The position numbers were made by a program, and so were the translations under genes. This document shows positions 1 through 9,049 of a DNA stretch of 64,000 bases, piece after piece. The notes under the pieces were generated by a model. That model was not told the DNA's origin, searched no databases, and saw only the letters and a list, made by a program, of their open reading frames with translations. This DNA is from Lacisediminihabitans sp046156175 (GTDB taxonomy: Bacteria; Actinomycetota; Actinomycetes; Actinomycetales; Microbacteriaceae), in the NCBI RefSeq assembly GCF_046156175.1, contig NZ_JAYLVL010000001.1:124001-188000 (forward strand), written 5' to 3'. The stretch's first letter is position 1. The number at the start of each line of letters is the position of its first letter.

Positions 1-336
1 GCCAGCGATGTCATTCGCCTTTCCGGACTCGAAGACCTGGCGGTGAGCGGCCTCGTGCGCGAGGAAGGCGTACTGGGTGAGGATGATGCCGAGGGCTCCG
101 GCGATGAGCAGCTGGTACCAGCTGTCGCCGAGCAGGATGAAACCGGTGATCGCTCCGCCCAATGCGACGGTGATGAGGGAGAACATCATCACGTAGAAAC
201 CCGTGCGGCGGCGAAGAAGGCCGGCATCGCGAACGGTGCGTAAGAGGGAGGAGTACTCAGTGGTCGGATTAGTGCGGGAGCCGCCGGGCTTCGTCTTCGT
301 GAAAGACACCACCGGTGCCACGGATGCATCGCTCAC
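1..336 (-). CDS. membrane fatty acid desaturase, N-terminal part (cut by window start)
   Basis: The 112 visible codons run off the window edge in frame. After a polar N-terminus of about 45 residues come two hydrophobic stretches (about 48-70 and 76-93), followed at once by HEAAHRQ (residues 94-100). This is the first histidine box of the membrane di-iron desaturase family (H-x3-4-H at the end of a membrane segment), so the protein probably introduces double bonds into acyl chains in the membrane. The second and third histidine boxes lie outside the window, so the substrate position cannot be judged. The start is taken as GTG with GAGG just upstream. An electron-donor partner is not visible here. 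Confidence 0.7.
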   Translation of the reverse strand, partial: MSDASVAPVVSFTKTKPGGSRTNPTTEYSSLLRTVRDAGLLRRRTGFYVMMFSLITVALGGAITGFILLGDSWYQLLIAGALGIILTQYAFLAHEAAHRQVFESGKANDIAG

Positions 337-485
337 GATACCTCGATTCGAAATGACTTCCCAGTCGGGGTAGAACGAGCGGGTGCTCCAAAGGATGGTT
401 TTACCCTAAGGGCAAAGCCTGTGAGAGGCGTGCATTTATGCCCAAACGAGCATACACGGCGCGTCTCGACGATCCGTCCGCTCGC

Positions 486-1745
486 TTATCGCAGCAGAAG
501 CGTCGGGTTGCCCAGGCGCCACCAGGGCCCCGGATCGACGAGGCCGTGATCGAGAGCGAGCGGCACCCGCACGGACTGGCCGCCGGCGGTGAAGGTCACC
601 GCGCCCGCTGATGCGGCGTTCTGCCCCACTGTTGCCGGGAGTGCGGTGATCACGGCGGTCACGGGGGTGTTGCTCCAGACCAGAACCGAGGCGGTCTTCG
701 TGGACACGGCCCGTGCCTTCTGTGACCAGGCGGTCGTGAAGTTCGCAAAGGGCTGGCCCTTCTTGGCGAGGGTGATCACGTGGAATCCGGCCTTCACCCC
801 GGCGAGAAGAGTGGTGACGGTGGCATCCACGGTCTGGTGGTCGGTCGCCCCCACGACCGCTCCCACCACCGTGACGCTGTGACCCGCATAGTCGTACCGG
901 GCGGCGAAGAGGAGGTTGGACGATCCGTTGAGGGTGCCCGTCTTGATGCCGTCCACCCCGAGCCGGCCCAGCAGCGTATTCGTATTGGCAAAGGTTCCCA
1001 CTCCGGCCAGGGTCATCGTCGGGGTCGAGACGATCTGGGAGATCACCGGATTGGCGAGGGCGAGCTTGCCGATCTCGACCAGGTCGGCGGCCGTGCTCAC
1101 GTTGCCCGGGTTGATGCCCGTGGGCTCCACGATCGTGGTGTGGTCGAGGCCGTGTGAACCGAGCCACGCCGTCACCGCTATCTGGAATGCGCCACGCGAG
1201 CCGAAGGCCCACCCGGTGAGGGCATCCGCATAGTTGTTCGCCGAGGCCACGAGGGTGACCCGCATGAGATCGAGCTGGCTGATGGTGGAACCGGCCGCCA
1301 TCGGCTTGGTCTCGCCGTTGAGTGCAACGTATTTGGCGCGGAGAGCGGCGTCCGCTGCGGTGAAGGTGATCGTGGGGCCGGAATCCCCGGGGGACAGCGG
1401 CTTCGCCTCGAGCACCACGAGGCTGGTGACGATCTTGCTGATGCTGGCGATCGGCAACGGCGCCGTACTGCCGGCGGAGGCAGATGCCTCGGGGTAGCCG
1501 ATCACCCCGATGGCACTCGCTCCGTAACTGGGGAGCGCAGGAGAGGCAGCGACACGGTCGGGTGCGCTGAACGGCAGCACCCGGGCAGCGGTGGATCCGA
1601 GCGGAGCCAGCAGTGTCAGCGGCAGATAGATGCCCAGCGCGATGACAAGGGCGGACGCCGAGATGAGCACGGCTCGGCGGCGGAGCACCACACCGCGGGT
1701 GGGTCGGCGGCGAACCGGTGACGCGAGGATCTCATTCACCGACAT
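486..1745 (-). CDS. D-alanyl-D-alanine carboxypeptidase (serine-type, PBP5-like)
   Basis: 419 residues. An N-terminal hydrophobic segment (about 24-48) acts as signal anchor, so the catalytic part faces outside the membrane. The three penicillin-binding motifs are all present and in order: SISK with the acylated serine at 101, SAN at 168-170 and KTG at 268-270. The family trims the terminal D-alanine from peptidoglycan stem peptides. It lies 37 bases downstream of the rRNA methyltransferase on the same strand, but has its own TAGCAT box exactly 6 bases before the ATG and no ribosome-binding site, suggesting an independent leaderless transcript. The C-terminal domain after about residue 300 is less conserved. 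Whether it is a DacA- or DacB-type enzyme in vivo cannot be told. Confidence 0.85.
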   Translation of the reverse strand: MSVNEILASPVRRRPTRGVVLRRRAVLISASALVIALGIYLPLTLLAPLGSTAARVLPFSAPDRVAASPALPSYGASAIGVIGYPEASASAGSTAPLPIASISKIVTSLVVLEAKPLSPGDSGPTITFTAADAALRAKYVALNGETKPMAAGSTISQLDLMRVTLVASANNYADALTGWAFGSRGAFQIAVTAWLGSHGLDHTTIVEPTGINPGNVSTAADLVEIGKLALANPVISQIVSTPTMTLAGVGTFANTNTLLGRLGVDGIKTGTLNGSSNLLFAARYDYAGHSVTVVGAVVGATDHQTVDATVTTLLAGVKAGFHVITLAKKGQPFANFTTAWSQKARAVSTKTASVLVWSNTPVTAVITALPATVGQNAASAGAVTFTAGGQSVRVPLALDHGLVDPGPWWRLGNPTLLLR

Positions 1746-1751
1746 AGGGCC

Positions 1752-1757
1752 ATGCTA
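1752..1757 (-). promoter_or_regulatory. putative -10 box (TAGCAT) for the carboxypeptidase gene, leaderless spacing
   Basis: TAGCAT ends 6 bases before the ATG at 1745. The same TAnnnT-to-start distance recurs at many other genes in this window, which supports it although no clear -35 is seen. Confidence 0.5.
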
Positions 1758-1782
1758 CTTTTCGCCGGACGGATCTCCCTGA

Positions 1783-2586
1783 TCACCGCACCCGGAGGGC
1801 CCACAGCGCGACCGCACTCGCCGACGCGACATTGAGGGAATCGACGCCGTGAAGCATCGGGATGGTGACGATGGTGTCGGCGTGCGACACGGCATCCCGG
1901 CTCAGCCCGTCCCCTTCGGTGCCGAGGAGCAGGGCGAGTTTCTCGGGAGGGTTCTCTGCGAGCACGTCGAGGCCGATTGCGGTGTCGGAGAGGGCGAGGG
2001 CCGCCAGGTGGAAGCCGGCGTCTTTCAGGACCTCGGCCGCCTCCGGCCATTCGGGGAGACGTGTCCAGGGCACCTGCAGGACGGTCCCCATGCTCACCCG
2101 CACGCTGCGGCGATACAGCGGATCGGCGCAGCGTGGCGTCACCAGCACGGCATCGGCGCCGAGGCCCGCTGCCGCCCGGAAGATCGCTCCGACGTTCGTG
2201 TGGTCCACGACGTCCTCGATCACGACCACTCGTCGGGCACCTTCGATGACCTCGCGCACCGGCCTCAAAGGCGGACGGTGCATTGCGGCGAGGGCACCGC
2301 GATGCAGGTTGAACCCGGTGAGTTTCTCGAGCAGCCCGGGGGCGCCGACGTAGATCGGCACGTCGAAGGGGGCCAGCAGCGCCTCCATCTCCGGCAACCA
2401 CTGCTCCTGCACGAGAATGGATCGAGGCCGGTGACCGGCCGCGATGGCCCGTGTGATCACCTTCGACGATTCGGCGATGTAGAGTCCCCCGGCCGGTTCG
2501 CTCAGGCGCCGCAGCGCAACGTCGGTCAGTCCCGAATAGTCGGAGAGGCCGGGATGCTCGAGGTCGGCGATGCGAACGATGTGCAT
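1783..2586 (-). CDS. TrmH/SpoU-family RNA 2'-O-methyltransferase
   Basis: 267 residues. The C-terminal half has the three SPOUT knot motifs: NVGAIFRAAAGLGADAVLV (motif 1), LLLGTEGDGLS (motif 2) and IPMLHGVDSLNVASASAVAL (motif 3). The N-terminal part, with the signature GLYIAESSKVITRA, resembles the L30e-like RNA-binding domain of RlmB/TsnR-type enzymes. The role is 2'-O-ribose methylation of rRNA or tRNA with S-adenosylmethionine; the target base is unknown. The open frame continues far upstream, but the ATG at 2586 has AGGAG five bases before it and matches the usual family start (MHIVRI...). Confidence 0.85.
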   Translation of the reverse strand: MHIVRIADLEHPGLSDYSGLTDVALRRLSEPAGGLYIAESSKVITRAIAAGHRPRSILVQEQWLPEMEALLAPFDVPIYVGAPGLLEKLTGFNLHRGALAAMHRPPLRPVREVIEGARRVVVIEDVVDHTNVGAIFRAAAGLGADAVLVTPRCADPLYRRSVRVSMGTVLQVPWTRLPEWPEAAEVLKDAGFHLAALALSDTAIGLDVLAENPPEKLALLLGTEGDGLSRDAVSHADTIVTIPMLHGVDSLNVASASAVALWALRVR

Positions 2587-2745
2587 GGGACTCCTGCCGC
2601 CGAATCCGGCGTCGCGGTGGGGATTGTGGAAGAGAGGCGGCAAACACTGCCAGCAATCGGAAACATATCCGAAAACTCGATTGTTTACTCTGAGGTAGGC
2701 GCGTTTGCGCCACCGAGGTGAAACACGGCGAAAGGGGTGCTCCTG

Positions 2746-3597
2746 ATGACCGGTGCCACCCTCCGCGATTGGCCGGTGGCCACCTCCGCCGAGCTGGATA
2801 CCGCCGCCGATGCGCTCCGCGGGCGCACGGTCGCCGTGCTCACCGGCGCGGGCATGAGCACCGATTCCGGCATCCCCGACTACCGGGGCGACGGCGCTCC
2901 CCCGCGCAACCCCATGACCTTCCAGCAGTTCTTGAAGGATGCGGAATACCGCAAACGGTACTGGGCGGGAAGTCACCTCGGGTGGAAGCGATTCGATGGC
3001 GCGCTGCCGAACGACGGGCATCGCACCCTCGCCGAGCTGGAGACGGCCGGAATCGTCAATGGCATCATCACCCAGAACGTTGACGGGCTTCACCTGAGAG
3101 CCGGGTCGCAGCGGGTCGTCGACCTGCACGGCACCATGGATCGCGTGCGGTGCCTCACCTGCGGCCAGACCTTCGCCCGATCGGATGTCTCGGAGCGCAT
3201 CACCCGCGCAAACGAATGGCTCGATGCTCCGGACTCCTTCGAACTCGGTCCGGACGGCGACGTGGAGTTCACCCAGATCGCGGACTTCGTCACCCCGGAA
3301 TGCACGGTCTGCGGTGGCGTCCTCAAGCCGGACATCGTCTTCTTCGGGGAGTTCATCCCCACCGAGAAGTTCTCGGAGGCGAGCGCGCTCCTTCAGTCGG
3401 CCGGCGCGCTTCTGATCGCCGGATCCTCGCTCGTCGTCAATTCGGGAATCCGACTGCTCGACCAGGCATCCAAGCGCCGGCTACCCGTCGTGATCGTGAA
3501 CCGAGGGGTCACCAAGGGGGATCCGCGCGCGACCGTTAAGATTGATGCGGGTACCTCGGAGACGCTCGCCGAACTCGCGCTCCGCCTCACCGCCTGA
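2746..3597 (+). CDS. NAD-dependent protein deacylase, sirtuin (class II, SIRT4-like)
   Basis: 283 residues. The sirtuin motifs are complete: GAGMSTDSGIPDYRG (34-48) and TQNVDGLH (109-116) bind NAD, H128 in DLHGTM is the catalytic base, and a zinc site is formed by C136/C139 and C186/C189. The long spacing between the two cysteine pairs, filled by an insert, is typical of class II sirtuins rather than CobB. The protein should remove acetyl or other acyl groups from lysines using NAD. The start is taken as ATG 2746 with AAGGGG eight bases upstream; GTG 2737 in the same frame is the alternative. It is divergent from the methyltransferase gene and is followed by a phosphatase on the same strand. 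Confidence 0.85.
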   Translation: MTGATLRDWPVATSAELDTAADALRGRTVAVLTGAGMSTDSGIPDYRGDGAPPRNPMTFQQFLKDAEYRKRYWAGSHLGWKRFDGALPNDGHRTLAELETAGIVNGIITQNVDGLHLRAGSQRVVDLHGTMDRVRCLTCGQTFARSDVSERITRANEWLDAPDSFELGPDGDVEFTQIADFVTPECTVCGGVLKPDIVFFGEFIPTEKFSEASALLQSAGALLIAGSSLVVNSGIRLLDQASKRRLPVVIVNRGVTKGDPRATVKIDAGTSETLAELALRLTA

Positions 3598-3661
3598 CCG
3601 CGGTCGGTCGGGCCGCAGGGCCGGGCGCACGGGCCCACCGACTGCCGAAGGACCTGCGCGC

Positions 3662-4348
3662 ATGACACTGATCTACCTCGTGCGGCACGGCGAAACCGAT
3701 TGGAACCGCGCTCGTCGCATCCAGGGCAGCACCGACATCCCCCTCAACGACACGGGGCGGGCGCAGGCGGCGCGATCGGGGCGGCTTCTCGCCCGTCGGT
3801 CCTGGGACGGTATCGCCTCCAGTCCGCTCTCCCGCGCCTTCGAGACCGGAGCGATCATTGCGAACGAGGTGGGCATCGCCGCGGACGAGATCGAGGTGCT
3901 CGATGACCTCGTCGAGCGCCGCTACGGCGACGCCGAGGGGCTCGATGACCGCGAGCTCGCGCAGCTGTTCCCCGGAGACTCCCCCGTTCCCGGGCGGGAG
4001 CGTCGGGAGGATGTCGCCGCCCGTGTCATCCCCGCGCTCGTCGCCCTCGCCGAACGGTACGAACGCGATCGTTCCGACGGCTCGCCGGATGCCCGGCTCA
4101 TCGTCACGACCCACGGTGGGGTCATCCGCACCGTGCTCAACCATGTCTCACCGCAGGTGAAATACCACCGCGGCATCCCGATCACCAACGGATCGGTGCA
4201 CAGCTTCCGTCACGTGGACGGCGCGATCGAACTCGTACTGTTCAACGATCCGATCGACATCGAGTCGGTCGCCGATGACTGCGTGGACTTCGATGAACAG
4301 AATGCGGTCGAGTATCGCGAAGTGGACTCGGAGCCCCGCGCTCAGTGA
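3662..4348 (+). CDS. histidine phosphatase family protein (phosphoglycerate mutase-like)
   Basis: 228 residues. LVRHGETDWN near the N-terminus carries the phospho-accepting histidine and the arginine of the RHG motif. SSPLSRAFETG provides the second arginine and THGGV the second catalytic histidine. These define the histidine phosphatase (acid phosphatase/phosphoglycerate mutase) superfamily. Substrate prediction is not possible; sugar phosphates, nucleotides or phosphoglycerate are all met in relatives. GAAGGA stands nine bases before the ATG. The 3' end overlaps the convergent glycosyltransferase gene by seven bases, so the two stop codons are interleaved. Confidence 0.85.
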   Translation: MTLIYLVRHGETDWNRARRIQGSTDIPLNDTGRAQAARSGRLLARRSWDGIASSPLSRAFETGAIIANEVGIAADEIEVLDDLVERRYGDAEGLDDRELAQLFPGDSPVPGRERREDVAARVIPALVALAERYERDRSDGSPDARLIVTTHGGVIRTVLNHVSPQVKYHRGIPITNGSVHSFRHVDGAIELVLFNDPIDIESVADDCVDFDEQNAVEYREVDSEPRAQ

Positions 4349-5424
4349 TCGACTGCGGCGCGGGCAGGGACCATCTCGCTGAGCAGCGCGAGTAGACGTC
4401 TCGCCGATTCATCCCAGCTGAAGTCCGCCGACCGGGCCCGGGAGGCCTCGCTGCGGCGTCGCCACTCCCCGGGCGCCTCGAGAGAGCGCACCGCGGCGGC
4501 AAAGGCTGCCGGATCGGAGTGCTCGAAGTAGACCGCGGCCTCGCCGCCCACCTCGTGGAACAGCGGAATGTCGCTGAGCACGAGCGGCACCCCCGCGGCC
4601 TCTCCCTCGATCAGGGGAATCCCGAATCCCTCGTCCCAGCAGGCCGTGACCATCGCCGTGGCGTCCACCAGCGCTTCGAGATACTCCTCGTCGGTCACGC
4701 CGTCGTCGAACCGGATCGACCCCTCTGGCGCAAGCGCGGCGATGCGTTCGCGATCTTCCGGGCTGATCCTGGACAGCAGGCGCAGGGTATAACCCGCAAG
4801 GTGATGCATGCCGCGGGCGAGGGTCTCCACGTTCTTGTTCGGCTGGAAGGTGCCCATGTAGACGAGCGTCTTCGAGCGGGGTTCGCCCAGTTGAGGCACT
4901 CCGGAATCGTCGACTCCCGGCCTGATCACGGTGAGGGGACGGCTCGTGAGGCGGGCTTCGATCATCTCGCGTTCGCAGTTGTAGGAGCCGGTGACCACCG
5001 CATCCGCCCGGCTGAGCACCATACGCTGCGGCCAGTAGGTCAGGTAAAAAGCCCGCCAGATGGCGCGCACATACCAGCTGTACCCGGCCGGGATCTGGGT
5101 GATGCGATAGAAGACCATGTCATGAACGGTGAGTACGAGCTTGTAGCGCCGTCCGGTCGCTCCCATCGTCTGCATCGGGCTGAAGACGATATCCGGCTTC
5201 CACTTGTTGATGGAGAGCATCCCGATGAAGGGCTCGAGCGCGCTGGTTCCCGGCCGACCCTTCACCCAGGGCAGATCGGGCAGCAGTGCGAGCTGGCGCT
5301 CGTCGCTGATCAGCATCGTGACCGGATGCAGCCGGGAGAAGGCTTCGACCAAGCCCGCCGTGTACCGGCTGATGCCATCGTGGCGCACGAACCGGGTGTA
5401 GCGGCAATCGAAGATCACCTTCAC
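4342..5424 (-). CDS. glycosyltransferase, GT4/GT1 (GT-B) family
   Basis: 360 residues, soluble. The N-terminal half has HDGISRYTAGL, the typical loop that binds the acceptor side in GT-B enzymes. The C-terminal half has YMGTFQPNKN and the donor-binding E-x7-E motif in EGFGIPLIE (E265 to E273). Enzymes of this family transfer a sugar from a nucleotide donor with retention. Its GTG start overlaps the stop codon of the upstream alpha/beta hydrolase (GTGA), so the two are co-translated. The acceptor is unknown; a cell-envelope glycan or glycolipid is a reasonable guess. Confidence 0.75.
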   Translation of the reverse strand: MKVIFDCRYTRFVRHDGISRYTAGLVEAFSRLHPVTMLISDERQLALLPDLPWVKGRPGTSALEPFIGMLSINKWKPDIVFSPMQTMGATGRRYKLVLTVHDMVFYRITQIPAGYSWYVRAIWRAFYLTYWPQRMVLSRADAVVTGSYNCEREMIEARLTSRPLTVIRPGVDDSGVPQLGEPRSKTLVYMGTFQPNKNVETLARGMHHLAGYTLRLLSRISPEDRERIAALAPEGSIRFDDGVTDEEYLEALVDATAMVTACWDEGFGIPLIEGEAAGVPLVLSDIPLFHEVGGEAAVYFEHSDPAAFAAAVRSLEAPGEWRRRSEASRARSADFSWDESARRLLALLSEMVPARAAVDH

Positions 5425-6389
5425 GGTGTGCTGGGTTCCGCGCCGGACTCGATGTTTCCCTGTACGGTGGTCGCCTCCGGGGGCAGGTCACCGAACAGAC
5501 CCTGTTCGACGAGGAAGCTGTGGATGGCGGCGGCCGCGAGCCCCGGCACCTCGTAGTGGATGAGGTGACCGACACCCATGAGCAGTTCGAGCCGGGCATC
5601 CGCCATGCTCTCGACGAGGTCGCGGTGCGCCTGCACTGGCGTGATGTCATCCAGTTCGGCGGCGACGAGAAGCGTCGGCACCGTGATGCCGTCCGAATAG
5701 GTACTGACATCCGAGCCGACCGAGGCCTCGAACGCTTCGACGACGGAGTCGCGACTGGCGAAATTGTTGAAGTAGGTGTGGTGCTGGTAGTGGATCCAGC
5801 GGCGAAGCTCTCGGTCTTTCGTCTTAGCGAGCACCGAACTCATGAACTGAACCACGATCCATCGCTTGAGCAGGAACGCCCCGACCCGATCCGGCAGCAG
5901 TCCGGCGAGGCGGTAGAAGGCGACAGTGAGTTTCGTCGCGGTCTTGCTCGGCCCCTCGAGCCCCGAGGTGGAGATCGGATTCACCAGGATGAGGGCGGGC
6001 GTCTTCAGCCCGTCCGCGACGGCCTTCGACGAGATGATCGTGCCGAACGAGTGTCCGAGGGTCACAGCGGTGCCGCTCAGGCCGAGGGCATCCACGAAGG
6101 CGGTGAGCCACTTGGCGAAGCCGTCGATCGAATGAGGCACCTCGGTGAGGGGGGTCGACTCGCCGAAACCGGGCATGTCCGGCCCGATCCACCGGATGCC
6201 GGGAAGCTGGGCGATCACTGGCTCGAGCCCGTGATGCTCGCCGCGGTAGCCGTGCGCGATGACGATCGTGAGGGCTGCATCGACCGGTCCGTATACCCAA
6301 TAGCGGGTCGTGCTGCCGAGGATCACGATCTCGTGCCGCTCGATCGGCATCCGGGCGAGTAATTCGGCGTAAGGAGAGTGAACAGACAT
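5421..6389 (-). CDS. alpha/beta hydrolase
   Basis: 322 residues. The nucleophile elbow is LGHSFG (S114), the oxyanion strand is AHGYRG (46-50) and the likely acid and histidine are D247/D248 and H275 (GVGHLIHYE). This is a complete catalytic triad in the right order. The length fits a hydrolase with a helical cap domain between strands 6 and 7 (about residues 140-215). The substrate cannot be deduced. It forms an operon with the downstream glycosyltransferase through a 4-base overlap. There is no ribosome-binding site; TAGAAT stands seven bases before the ATG, so the mRNA may be leaderless. Confidence 0.75.
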   Translation of the reverse strand: MSVHSPYAELLARMPIERHEIVILGSTTRYWVYGPVDAALTIVIAHGYRGEHHGLEPVIAQLPGIRWIGPDMPGFGESTPLTEVPHSIDGFAKWLTAFVDALGLSGTAVTLGHSFGTIISSKAVADGLKTPALILVNPISTSGLEGPSKTATKLTVAFYRLAGLLPDRVGAFLLKRWIVVQFMSSVLAKTKDRELRRWIHYQHHTYFNNFASRDSVVEAFEASVGSDVSTYSDGITVPTLLVAAELDDITPVQAHRDLVESMADARLELLMGVGHLIHYEVPGLAAAAIHSFLVEQGLFGDLPPEATTVQGNIESGAEPSTP

Positions 6390-6396
6390 TGTCTCG

Positions 6397-6402
6397 ATTC
6401 TA
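6397..6402 (-). promoter_or_regulatory. putative -10 box (TAGAAT) for the hydrolase-glycosyltransferase operon
   Basis: TAGAAT ends seven bases before the ATG at 6389, and no ribosome-binding site is present. No convincing -35 is visible. Confidence 0.5.
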
Positions 6403-6507
6403 CGGATACGAAGTTACGCGGGCGTTTCACACACGCGCCTAGACTTGACGGGCTCGATAAAACTCCACGTCGATTCCGATGCCTACCCTGCTCTCGAGAG
6501 GAGCACT

Positions 6508-8232
6508 GTGAGCTTTACCGCCCCCATCCAACTGCCCGGACTGACCCTCGATCCGCAGTGGTATCGGCGTTCCGTCTTCTACGAGGTGATGGTCCGATCC
6601 TTCGTCGACAGCAACGGGGACGGCTCGGGAGACCTTCAGGGATTGCTCTCCAAGCTCGACTACCTGCAATGGCTCGGCATCGATGCCCTCTGGCTCCCGC
6701 CGTTCTACCAGTCGCCGCTGCGCGACGGTGGCTACGACGTGTCCGACTTCCGCGCCATCCTGCCCGAGTTCGGAACCCTCGACGAGTTCAAGGACTTGGT
6801 CACCAAGTCCCACGAGCGCAACATGCGCATCATCATCGACTACCCGCTCAACCACACCTCCGACCAGCACGAATGGTTCCAGCAGTCCCGCTCCGACCCG
6901 GAGGGGCCCTACGGCGACTACTACGTCTGGAGCGACACGGACGAGCGGTACCCGAACATCCGGGTGATCTTCGTCGACACCGAGGAGTCCAATTGGACCT
7001 TCGACCCGGTTCGACGCCAGTTCTTCTTCCACAGGTTCTTCTCCCACCAGCCGGACCTCAACTTCGAGAACCCCGCGGTTCAGGATGCCGTCATGGACGT
7101 CATGCGGTTCTGGCTCGACCTCGGCGTCGACGGCATCCGCCTCGATGCGATTCCCTACCTGTTCGAATCCGAGGAGGGCAACGGCGAGGGAGAAGCCCCG
7201 ACGCACGACTACATCAAACGGGTGCGGGCGATGTTCGACGAGGAGTTCCCCGGCCGCATCATGGTGGCGGAGGCGAACCAGTGGCCCAGAGAGGTCGCCG
7301 CATTCTTCGGCACCGAAGAGGAGCCGGAATGCCACATGGCCTTCGACTTCCCGGTCATGCCGCGCATCTTCTACTCGCTCCGCTCGCAGAACGCGGCCGA
7401 GCTCACCCGGATCCTCGCCGAGACCACGGACATCCCGGAGGGCGCGGGATGGGGTGTCTTCCTCCGCAACCATGACGAACTCACCCTGGAGATGGTGTCG
7501 GAGGAATACCGCCAAGCCATGTACGGCTGGTACGCCTACGACCCGCGCATGCGATCGAATATCGGCATCCGTCGGCGCCTTGCTCCCCTGCTCGACAACT
7601 CGCGCGCCGAGCTCGAACTGGCCCACGCACTGCTCTTCAGCCTCGCTGGCAGCCCGTTCCTGTATTACGGCGACGAGATCGGCATGGGAGACAACATCTG
7701 GCTGCCGGACCGGGACGCCTCGCGCACGCCGATGCAGTGGACCCCCGACCGCAACGCCGGGTTCTCCTCGGCAGACCCGGGAAAGCTCTACCTCCCGGTC
7801 GTGCAGTCGCTGGTCTACAACTACAACCTCACGAACGTCGAGTCGCAGCTCGCACAGTCCCGGTCGCTGTTGCACTGGGTGCGCAACGTGATCCACGTGC
7901 GTAAGGCCCACCCGACCTTCGGGCTCGGGTCCCTCACGGTGCTCGAAACCAACCACGAGTCGGTGCTGGCCTTCGTGCGGTCCTACCCGGGATCCGGCAC
8001 CCAGTTCGGCGATTCCGCGGAGGATGTGCTGTGCGTCTTCAGCTTCGCCCACAACCCGATCGCGGTCACCATCACCGCGGAACAGTTCGCCGGATCCGCC
8101 CTCTACGACCTCTTCGGCGGTGGGGAATTCCCCGCCTTCACCGAAAACGGCGACATCACGCTCACGCTCGGAACCCAGAGTTTCTACTGGCTTCACGTCG
8201 GGTCACCGAGCCCCGCCGGTGGTCGGCCCTAA
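6508..8232 (+). CDS. treS: trehalose synthase / maltose alpha-D-glucosyltransferase
   Basis: 574 residues, the usual TreS length without a fused maltokinase. It is a GH13 enzyme: the nucleophile is D213 in GIRLDA, the acid/base is E255 in MVAEANQW and the third carboxylate is D323 in FLRNHDE. Long stretches such as RRQFFFHRFFSHQPDLNFEN and YYGDEIGMGDNIWLPDRD are characteristic of TreS, which interconverts maltose and trehalose. GTG 6508 is chosen because GAGAGGAG precedes it. Region I reads DYPLNH instead of the common DxVxNH. TAGACT at 6440-6445 may be its -10 box. It is followed immediately by an exonuclease gene. With glgM and glgC a few kilobases away it suggests an alpha-glucan/trehalose pathway. 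Confidence 0.92.
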   Translation: MSFTAPIQLPGLTLDPQWYRRSVFYEVMVRSFVDSNGDGSGDLQGLLSKLDYLQWLGIDALWLPPFYQSPLRDGGYDVSDFRAILPEFGTLDEFKDLVTKSHERNMRIIIDYPLNHTSDQHEWFQQSRSDPEGPYGDYYVWSDTDERYPNIRVIFVDTEESNWTFDPVRRQFFFHRFFSHQPDLNFENPAVQDAVMDVMRFWLDLGVDGIRLDAIPYLFESEEGNGEGEAPTHDYIKRVRAMFDEEFPGRIMVAEANQWPREVAAFFGTEEEPECHMAFDFPVMPRIFYSLRSQNAAELTRILAETTDIPEGAGWGVFLRNHDELTLEMVSEEYRQAMYGWYAYDPRMRSNIGIRRRLAPLLDNSRAELELAHALLFSLAGSPFLYYGDEIGMGDNIWLPDRDASRTPMQWTPDRNAGFSSADPGKLYLPVVQSLVYNYNLTNVESQLAQSRSLLHWVRNVIHVRKAHPTFGLGSLTVLETNHESVLAFVRSYPGSGTQFGDSAEDVLCVFSFAHNPIAVTITAEQFAGSALYDLFGGGEFPAFTENGDITLTLGTQSFYWLHVGSPSPAGGRP

Positions 8233-8970
8233 GTGGCAATGGCGGACAGCGAAGATGACACTTCAGCGGGCGACGCGGGCGATCGTGCCGGCGCGTGGTT
8301 CGACCGCCTCGGCGTCTTCGACCTCGAGACCACGGGGATAGACACCGACACCAGTCGTATCGTCTCCGCTTACGTCGGAGTCGTGGATGCCCAGGGCGTA
8401 CCCAAGGGCGTTTCCTGGCTCGCCGATCCGGGCATCGAGATCCCCGCGCAGGCAGCGGCAGTGCACGGCATCACCACCGAGAGGGCGCGAGCCGAGGGTC
8501 GGGATGCCGCTGAGGTCGTCGCCGAGATCGTCGCGGTGCTGCGCGCGCTTCTGGCCCAGGGTGTCCCCATCGTGATCTACAACGCCGCCTACGACCTGAC
8601 GCTGCTCAACCGGGAGTGCCTCCGCTACGGCGTCGAACCGCTCGAGGATCCGCTGCCCATCATCGACCCCCTGGTGATCGACCGTGCGATGGATCGATAC
8701 CGCAAGGGCAAACGCACCCTCGAGGTGGCTGCGGAGTACTACGGTGTCGAGCTCATGGACGCCCACGACGCGGAAGCGGATGCTGTCGCGGCCGGGCGGG
8801 TCGCCCAGGCCATCGCCCGCAAGTACTCTGACACGCTCGGGCAGGATGTGAGGCTCGTGCACACTAACCAGGTGACCTGGGCGGCGGACAGCGCCACGAG
8901 CTTCCAGGACTACATGCGCCGCACCAAAGACCCGTCCTTCATCGCCGACGGGGCCTGGCCGCAGCGCTGA
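8233..8970 (+). CDS. DEDDh 3'-5' exonuclease (DnaQ/epsilon-like)
   Basis: 245 residues. The DEDDh residues are complete: D30 and E32 in FDLETTG, D121 in YNAAYD, H178 and D183 in HDAEAD. The fold is the RNase H-like exonuclease of DNA polymerase III epsilon and oligoribonuclease relatives. It may proofread DNA or trim nucleic acid; it is a stand-alone domain with no polymerase or helicase fused. The GTG at 8233 abuts the treS stop codon with no gap; ATG 8239 two codons later is an alternative start. The abutting position suggests co-transcription with treS without an obvious functional link. Confidence 0.82.
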   Translation: MAMADSEDDTSAGDAGDRAGAWFDRLGVFDLETTGIDTDTSRIVSAYVGVVDAQGVPKGVSWLADPGIEIPAQAAAVHGITTERARAEGRDAAEVVAEIVAVLRALLAQGVPIVIYNAAYDLTLLNRECLRYGVEPLEDPLPIIDPLVIDRAMDRYRKGKRTLEVAAEYYGVELMDAHDAEADAVAAGRVAQAIARKYSDTLGQDVRLVHTNQVTWAADSATSFQDYMRRTKDPSFIADGAWPQR

Positions 8971-8994
8971 AGCCGCGGTGCTCGCCTCGCACGA

Positions 8995-9028
8995 CAGAGG
9001 GCGACCGGCCGAAGCCGATCGCCCTCTG
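8995..9028. terminator. bidirectional hairpin terminator between exonuclease and rpmE2
   Basis: Two perfect 10-base arms, CAGAGGGCGA (8995-9004) and TCGCCCTCTG (9019-9028), enclose a second small stem CGGC-CGAA-GCCG. It lies between two convergent genes. There is no T-tract, as is common for actinobacterial terminators. Confidence 0.7.
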
Positions 9029-9049
9029 TGACGAGTGGGGGGGTGTTCG

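Noticed and set aside
2587..3129. N-terminal extension of the rRNA methyltransferase into the sirtuin gene
   Set aside because: The extension is antisense to the sirtuin and unrelated to the family; ATG 2586 has AGGAG at the right distance.
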